A model generated the notes under the pieces. It was not told the origin of the DNA and searched no databases. It was given only the letters and a program-made list of their open reading frames with translations. A stretch of DNA of 64,000 nucleotides from Prochlorococcus sp. AG-347-J19 (lineage in GTDB: Bacteria; Cyanobacteriota; Cyanobacteriia; PCC-6307; Cyanobiaceae). Of the stretch, positions 58,011 to 64,000 are shown in pieces; positions within the stretch are counted from its first letter, which is position 1, and each line of letters starts with the position of its first letter. A program made the position numbers and the translations under genes. The stretch is from the NCBI GenBank assembly GCA_003279015.1, contig QCBV01000003.1, forward strand, positions 124,001 through 188,000, in the 5' to 3' direction.

Positions 58011-58451
58011 TTATTTAATTAGCCAAAGCGGTATTGTCTCTAATTCTTTTCCAGTAAAAGAAGCAATAAAAATTGAACCAATTAAACTTATAGAAATGAT
58101 GATAATTAAAAGAAACAACGAAAACAATTCTCCATTCGAAAAAGGTCTTCTGTTTCCTATTAAATTTTGATTATTAGAATCGATTACTAAATTATTTAAA
58201 ACGTTAGTATTATTTGTAATCCTAGAGTTTTCTTTTAGTTTATCATCATATATTTTCCTTAAATTACTATTATTTAAATGTTCATAAGCTTCAAGAACTT
58301 CTTGAAATTTACTTTTAGCAACTTCTATTTCTAATGAAGTTGTATCGGGATGCAACTCAATAGAAAGTTTACAAAATGCCTTTCTTAATTCATGATTAGA
58401 TGCATTTTCATTTACACCTAAAATTTTGTAATAGGAAGTTTCCCCTTTCAA
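58011..58451 (-). CDS. J-domain protein with a C-terminal membrane helix (146 aa)
   Basis: DnaJ domain at residues 5-68 with the HPD motif (ELHPDTTS), then a 40-residue polar linker and one helix (..LFLLIIIISISLIGSIFIA). It would recruit an Hsp70 partner at a membrane. Not the full DnaJ: no Gly/Phe or zinc regions. Confidence 0.85.
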   Translation of the reverse strand: MKGETSYYKILGVNENASNHELRKAFCKLSIELHPDTTSLEIEVAKSKFQEVLEAYEHLNNSNLRKIYDDKLKENSRITNNTNVLNNLVIDSNNQNLIGNRRPFSNGELFSLFLLIIIISISLIGSIFIASFTGKELETIPLWLIK

Positions 58452-58513
58452 AATAATCTTTTATTAATATTGTAATTCTAATAAATTTTTACTAAATAGA
58501 ATGTATTTAATGG

Positions 58514-59254
58514 ATGGTTAAAATTCATATTTATAACGAAATGAAAAAACAAAACATTCCAGAAGAAATTCTTTCCTTAATAACTGAAGAAGAAATAAAT
58601 TTATTTCAAGAGTTACAAATTAAAATTAAAGAATTAAATAATAAAACCAATCTCACAAGATTAACTGATGGTGATGATTATTGGGTATCTCAAGTTTTTG
58701 ATAGCATTTGGCCATTCAAAGCTTTTACGAATATTAATTTTGATAATAAAAAATTTTTAGATATTGGATCAGGCTGTGGCTTCCCAGGTTTAGCTTATGC
58801 AATAACTCATCCTAAATCTGAGATATACCTAATTGATTCTTTGAAAAAGAAAACAGATGCAATAAAAATTTTAGTTGAGCAGATCAATTTCAAAAACAAT
58901 ATTCATGTAATCAATGATCGTGTTGAGAATTTAGCCCACCAATCGTCAATGAGAAATAATTTTAATATTGCAACAACTAGAGCGGTTAGTAATCCATCAA
59001 CAGTTTCTGAATATATACTACCAATGTTAAAAAAAGAAGGGTTTGGAGTTTTATATTGTGGCAAATGGACGAATCAAGAAAGCAAAAATCTAGATAAAAC
59101 TTTAGAAATATTAGAAGGGAAAGTTAAAGATAAAAAAGAGATACTTTTACCAAGAAATAAAGGCACCCGAAATATTATTCTTATTCAACCAAAGAATTTT
59201 TGTCCTGAAATTTACCCAAGAAAAGTTGGCAAACCTGAAAAAAATCCATTATGA
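58514..59254 (+). CDS. rsmG: 16S rRNA (guanine-N7) methyltransferase RsmG (246 aa)
   Basis: SAM site FLDIGSGCGFPGLAYAI and TTRAVSNPSTVSEYIL. It methylates G527 of 16S rRNA. ATG 58,514 is used, but an in-frame ATG at 58,541 (MKKQNIPEEI) may be the true start. Convergent with the aldo/keto reductase, 2 bases apart. Confidence 0.88.
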   Translation: MVKIHIYNEMKKQNIPEEILSLITEEEINLFQELQIKIKELNNKTNLTRLTDGDDYWVSQVFDSIWPFKAFTNINFDNKKFLDIGSGCGFPGLAYAITHPKSEIYLIDSLKKKTDAIKILVEQINFKNNIHVINDRVENLAHQSSMRNNFNIATTRAVSNPSTVSEYILPMLKKEGFGVLYCGKWTNQESKNLDKTLEILEGKVKDKKEILLPRNKGTRNIILIQPKNFCPEIYPRKVGKPEKNPL

Positions 59255-59256
59255 AA

Positions 59257-60450
59257 TTATTTTCTTGATAATCTTTTAGCATTCTTATCGCCAAACTTTT
59301 CTTTTAAATTTCTCAATTTTTTTATAACTTTTTTTGGATTTATATGACCTTCTAATACTTTCAATAATTGCCCTTCAGAAACATCTACATCTAGTAAATT
59401 CGCATTGAATCCTGGGAACCAGTGGCTTCCATTACCAAGCAATTGATATCTAGCTCTTGCATATCCTTCCATACCCAACCAATCAATTAAATTTGAAAGC
59501 CAAAGCAGAACAGGAATATTAATATTTCCCGGAGTATATTCCCAACTTGGTAAATTTCTATTCCAATTTTGATGCCACTTTAAACCTAAGGAATTGATTG
59601 ATTCTTGCCTTAATTTGTTAATTATCTTAGGCACATACTTCTCAGATTCTGATAACAACGAGACAGCTTCTAAATGCAGAGCAAAATCTGTCTCTTTTGC
59701 AATACCGACACTCAAAGTATGGACATTTTGATTTCTTAAGCAAAAAAGATCATTAAAAACTATAGGATGAAGTGGTTTACAAAATTCCAACATTTTTCTT
59801 GAGGGAGTATGAAGATGCCCCCCTTTATCAGTGGGACTTATTATGAAAACCCCAAGATCATGCTTATTGGCTAAATTAATAACCTTTGTATTTTCCTGAT
59901 TAATGAAATACCAGTGCAAATTTACATAATCAAATAAGTTTGTTGATATGGCCTTTTCAATCAGTGAAGATTTTCCATGTGTTGAAAATCCAATAGATCC
60001 AATTAAATTTTCTTTTTGAAAATTCCTCAAAATATCAATGCAACCTCCATCTCGAATAGCCTGATGTAAATGTTCAGCAGTATTGATACCATGTATTGCT
60101 AACAAATCAATTTTTTTAACTTTCAATTTTTCAATGCTAGATAATACATCTCGCTCAAAAATTTCTGGATCACTATTTGGTGGAATCTTTGTTTGGATTA
60201 TATTTGGGATTTTCTTAGTATTCTTAAAACACATCCCTAATTGCACCTCAGAAGTTCCATAGTACTTGGCGGTTTCTACATGACTTAAGCCATATTGTGT
60301 TGCAAGATCTAATATATTTTCTACTTTATTTTGTTCTTCGTATGAAACCTCAGCAAAATCTAATTGATCCCAACTTTTTTGAAACCTCATACCACCTAAA
60401 GATAAAACAGGAATCTTCAGATTGGTTCTACCAAATCTACGGTATTGCAT
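59257..60450 (-). CDS. Aldo/keto reductase (397 aa)
   Basis: MQYRRFGRTNLKIPVLSLGG and HVETAKYYGTSEVQLG set the (beta/alpha)8 fold of the family. The catalytic Tyr is in AKYYGTSE, the Lys in QTKIPPNS and the His position in LAIHGINT. The C-terminal 120 residues are extra and lack the cysteine ferredoxin motif of fused family members; the ferredoxin encoded next to it may serve instead. NAD(P)H use is expected. Confidence 0.82.
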   Translation of the reverse strand: MQYRRFGRTNLKIPVLSLGGMRFQKSWDQLDFAEVSYEEQNKVENILDLATQYGLSHVETAKYYGTSEVQLGMCFKNTKKIPNIIQTKIPPNSDPEIFERDVLSSIEKLKVKKIDLLAIHGINTAEHLHQAIRDGGCIDILRNFQKENLIGSIGFSTHGKSSLIEKAISTNLFDYVNLHWYFINQENTKVINLANKHDLGVFIISPTDKGGHLHTPSRKMLEFCKPLHPIVFNDLFCLRNQNVHTLSVGIAKETDFALHLEAVSLLSESEKYVPKIINKLRQESINSLGLKWHQNWNRNLPSWEYTPGNINIPVLLWLSNLIDWLGMEGYARARYQLLGNGSHWFPGFNANLLDVDVSEGQLLKVLEGHINPKKVIKKLRNLKEKFGDKNAKRLSRK

Positions 60451-60460
60451 CTTTTTGATA

Positions 60461-60820
60461 TTAGTGCTTATTCATTCTCGGTGGCTTTCCAAATGTTTGA
60501 AACATATCCCTATCGAGACTATTCTCTAAATCATCTAATTCTTCAAATTTGACCCAATGAATACAATCAACAGGGCATGTATCTATTGCTTCTTGTATGA
60601 CATCAGAACTATCTCCATCTTGCCTAATAGCTCGACTTCTACCATGAAATTCATCAACAGTGAAAGTATTCGAAGCGACGTGGACACAGTACTGACAACC
60701 AATACACTTTGCTTCATCAACCCATACAGCTTTTTCAGCTAACTTACCACCCAAAACGGGCTCATAGCCTGTAATATCAATATCTTCTTCAATATTATGA
60801 AATGGATCGGTAAAATCCAT
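60461..60820 (-). CDS. Bacterial-type 4Fe-4S ferredoxin (119 aa)
   Basis: Ligands C39-x2-C42-x2-C45 and C82 (ECs in AKCIGCQYCVH and DTCPVDCIHW). It is a single-cluster ferredoxin with about 30 extra N-terminal residues. It is 9 bases before (upstream of) the Ycf35-type gene on the same strand and probably co-transcribed. Confidence 0.85.
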   Translation of the reverse strand: MDFTDPFHNIEEDIDITGYEPVLGGKLAEKAVWVDEAKCIGCQYCVHVASNTFTVDEFHGRSRAIRQDGDSSDVIQEAIDTCPVDCIHWVKFEELDDLENSLDRDMFQTFGKPPRMNKH

Positions 60821-60829
60821 ATCTTGACA

Positions 60830-61222
60830 TTAGTTTTCCCACTTGGTTAAGACCAATTCAATAGACCCATCATTTTTATTTTTTTGCTCTACGATTTGAT
60901 ATCCATCTTCTTGTGTTTTAGAAATGATTGTTTGGTAAGCATACATTTGTGTAACTTTTGAGATAAATCTTTCTACTGGAATCTCAAATTTCCATAGATC
61001 AAGGTCAGTAACTAATTCATATGCATTAGAATTGTTATCCCATTTAAATCCAACTTGGGTATCGCCAGGTAAATTCATACTTATATCAACGGCTGTGAAT
61101 TGACCTTTATATCCTTTTACAAACTTTTCTTCTTGATTAATACTATAACCGAAATGATTTAAAGCCTTAATCAATGGCTCTGCTTCTTTGAGCTGGGTTT
61201 TAATTGTACTAAAATGTGACAT
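60830..61222 (-). CDS. DUF1257 / Ycf35-like protein (130 aa)
   Basis: MSHFSTIKTQLKEAEPLIKA and NHFGYSIN fit Ycf35 (DUF1257), encoded in red-lineage plastids and cyanobacteria with unknown function. It overlaps the DUF2997 gene by 14 bases (61,209-61,222). Confidence 0.8.
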   Translation of the reverse strand: MSHFSTIKTQLKEAEPLIKALNHFGYSINQEEKFVKGYKGQFTAVDISMNLPGDTQVGFKWDNNSNAYELVTDLDLWKFEIPVERFISKVTQMYAYQTIISKTQEDGYQIVEQKNKNDGSIELVLTKWEN

Positions 61223-61433
61223 TAGATTCGTTATTTAATTGTGTTAAGTTTTCACTTTGATTAGAGATGAAAGCATCAGAAGTTTTATTCTTAACTGTTA
61301 CTTTACCGAGAGCGTCTTCGAGATTTTTTGTAGCTTCATTACATGAATTACCAGTAAATCCCTCAACAGTCTCTTCAACTCTTCCGTCTTGATGAATTTT
61401 GAATCTCAATGTTTTTTGAGGCATTAAATTCAA
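61209..61433 (-). CDS. DUF2997 protein (74 aa)
   Basis: QKTLRFKIHQDGRVEETVEG and GNSCNEATKNLEDALGKV match DUF2997, regularly next to the Ycf35/DUF1257 gene in cyanobacteria. Function unknown. First gene of the DUF2997-Ycf35-ferredoxin cluster. Confidence 0.78.
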   Translation of the reverse strand: MNLMPQKTLRFKIHQDGRVEETVEGFTGNSCNEATKNLEDALGKVTVKNKTSDAFISNQSENLTQLNNESNVTF

Positions 61434-61572
61434 GTACTAAGTACTTTTACTTTATATAGAATAACGAAAATATTTTGTTTCAGTTGGTACAAGTTAATTA
61501 ATTTTAATTTTTATATTGAATATCTGATAAATAAATTAGTTATCTGGTGTTCTTGTAAAAAAATTAAGATTT

Positions 61573-62346
61573 TTAATTATAAAAACCCTGCATCCCCATT
61601 GAATCAAGGGCAGTTTTTGCTTCTTCCATAACAGATGGCTCTTTATCGAAGAGGGCTATCTTAGTACATTCATCAACAAAACTCTCTTGGAATGTATTGT
61701 TTAATTTTTCGTACAACCTACATAATGACCAAATACAATTACTTCTTACACCTGATTCATTATCTATTTTTAGGCTTATTAATAATTGTTCGGCTGCTAA
61801 TTGAGCGTTCTCAAAAGAAATATTTCCAATTTCAGCTAAAGAACTTGATGACCACAACCTTACTGCAGCTACATCATTCTTCAAAGCATTTATCAATGGC
61901 TCTAAGACAATTTGATTATCATAATTAGCTAAGCTCCATGCCGTCGCTCTTCTGACATAAGCATTATCGTCAGTCTTCAACAGACTGACAAGTTTTTGGA
62001 CTGCGCTAGGACATGGATTACGCCCTAAAGCATATACCGCACTCATTCTCTCAACAGGACAAGGTTGATCAAGTAATGGTAATAAAAGCGGAAAAGATCT
62101 TTGATCTCTATATTCACAAAATATTCTTAAACCCTGTATTCTTTCTTCTCTGTCACCTTCAAGCATTTTTAAAGCTTCATTACACTCTTGAGTTATATTT
62201 AAACCTTTTGAAAACGAATCTTCATCAATCTGATCTAGAGGATCTATTTCGATCTCTAAAGCTAATTCTCTGGCCAAAACATCTGGATCAACTGCGATTT
62301 CAGCTAAGCTTTCATTATTAGGATCTTTATTTTTTGTCATTTTCAA
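61573..62346 (-). CDS. HEAT-repeat protein (257 aa)
   Basis: Three to four helical repeats with the pattern SVRRATAWSLANY / DNEAAVRLWSSSSLAEIG-like (residues about 95-220), preceded by an acidic N terminus. It is related to PBS-lyase-type HEAT proteins (CpcE-like), but Prochlorococcus has no phycobilisome, so a scaffold role is more likely than bilin lyase. Confidence 0.75.
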   Translation of the reverse strand: MKMTKNKDPNNESLAEIAVDPDVLARELALEIEIDPLDQIDEDSFSKGLNITQECNEALKMLEGDREERIQGLRIFCEYRDQRSFPLLLPLLDQPCPVERMSAVYALGRNPCPSAVQKLVSLLKTDDNAYVRRATAWSLANYDNQIVLEPLINALKNDVAAVRLWSSSSLAEIGNISFENAQLAAEQLLISLKIDNESGVRSNCIWSLCRLYEKLNNTFQESFVDECTKIALFDKEPSVMEEAKTALDSMGMQGFYN

Positions 62347-62358
62347 AAACTAAAAATA

Positions 62359-62490
62359 TTAATTTAGGGGGGCAGGGGACATCATATCTCCTGGTAACCA
62401 AATTCTTGCGCTAACTGCAAAGAAAGCAATCCCAAAAAGTGCTACGATAGCAAAAGGTAAAATTTTTGTCTTGATAAAACCCAAAGATTC
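62359..62490 (-). CDS. Small membrane protein, start uncertain (about 43 aa)
   Basis: The minus-strand frame is open from above 62,500 to the TAA at 62,359-62,361. From Glu at 62,490 it reads ESLGFIKTKILPFAIVALFG, a membrane helix, and ends ARIWLPGDMMSPAPLN. There is no in-frame ATG; the nearest ATG is one base out of frame (ATGAATCTT). Either a rare start is used or the start has shifted. The clean C-terminal pattern argues for a real gene. Confidence 0.4.
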   Translation of the reverse strand, partial: ESLGFIKTKILPFAIVALFGIAFFAVSARIWLPGDMMSPAPLN

Positions 62491-62552
62491 ATAATTAATT
62501 AAAACAATAATAACGTGTTTAAGAGAGTTTTAAAAATTAATCCTATTAAATG

Positions 62553-63611
<1,059 letters not shown>

Positions 63612-63627
63612 TTAAATCAAATCTATC

Positions 63628-63798
<171 letters not shown>

Positions 63799-63833
63799 CT
63801 ATTCTACTAACTAATTATGGTAATAGATAATAT

Positions 63834-64000
<167 letters not shown>

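Noticed and set aside
61573-62346. Calling the HEAT-repeat protein a phycobilin lyase.
   Set aside because: The repeat type is similar, but no phycobilisome genes are near and the lineage lacks phycobilisomes; repeat similarity alone does not support lyase activity.

Overview
The window is a compact, AT-rich cyanobacterial chromosome segment that looks like a high-light-adapted Prochlorococcus. The pointers are the short intergenic gaps, the split ATP synthase operons, a split RNA polymerase (the C-terminal end of RpoC2 plus the cyanobacterial-type omega subunit), Ycf35 and PSRP-3/Ycf65 proteins, a high-light-inducible (Hli) protein, marine-picocyanobacterial DUF families (1818, 2811, 3143, 3326, 2997), and many proteins under 60 residues. 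No rRNA, tRNA, CRISPR array, transposase or prophage was found.

Region 1 (about 1-17,600) is accessory-like. It holds roughly 30 very small genes, many with overlapping stop/start codons, several in paralogous sets, with hairpins and repeated non-coding elements between them. It starts with the end of an NTF2-like gene, has a minus-strand RNA that fits the downstream-peptide (glutamine-II) riboswitch, and carries a cupin-like gene with a LOG-family gene. Inside it is one clear metabolic island (12,082 down to 6,084, all minus strand): a guanidine-hydrolase-type ureohydrolase, HypA, HypB, a three-gene NMT1/SsuA-type ABC transporter and a Rieske oxygenase. The first six genes follow, from my memory of Synechocystis, the order of the nickel-dependent guanidine hydrolase (GdmH) locus. 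My reading is uptake of guanidine or a relative, nickel loading by HypA/HypB, and hydrolysis to urea and ammonia as a nitrogen source. The Rieske oxygenase is an extra member whose substrate is unknown.

Region 2 (17,600-35,400) is housekeeping: an EVE-domain protein, DUF2811, DUF1818, rpoZ, an Hsp70-like ATPase, pyrR, gpmI, secG, groES-groEL, the atpB-atpC (beta-epsilon) operon, PSRP-3, a pepP-like aminopeptidase, a CNNM/CBS membrane protein, a DUF697-type GTPase, nadD-nadE and DUF3326.

Region 3 (35,400-47,300) contains a 2Fe-2S ferredoxin, the main ATP synthase operon (subunit I, a, c, b-prime, b, delta, alpha, gamma; minus strand), an FtsW/RodA protein, the c-type cytochrome assembly pair ccdA-ccs1, queF, glnB (PII) and tlyA.

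Region 4 (47,500-64,000) has purB, fumC, a Ski2-like helicase and a biotin operon (bioF, a BioK-like esterase, bioC, bioD, bioA). It continues with a DUF3143 protein, a J-domain protein, rsmG, an aldo/keto reductase, a ferredoxin-Ycf35-DUF2997 cluster, a HEAT-repeat protein, rlmN, an hli gene and the 3' end of rpoC2.

The parts most worth a second look are the GdmH-HypAB-ABC-Rieske island, the pseudoknotted RNA beside a 33-residue peptide, the 79-bp element repeated in front of two unrelated small genes, a 100-nt inverted-repeat-bounded RNA candidate between groES and atpB, and the families of tiny paralogous proteins.
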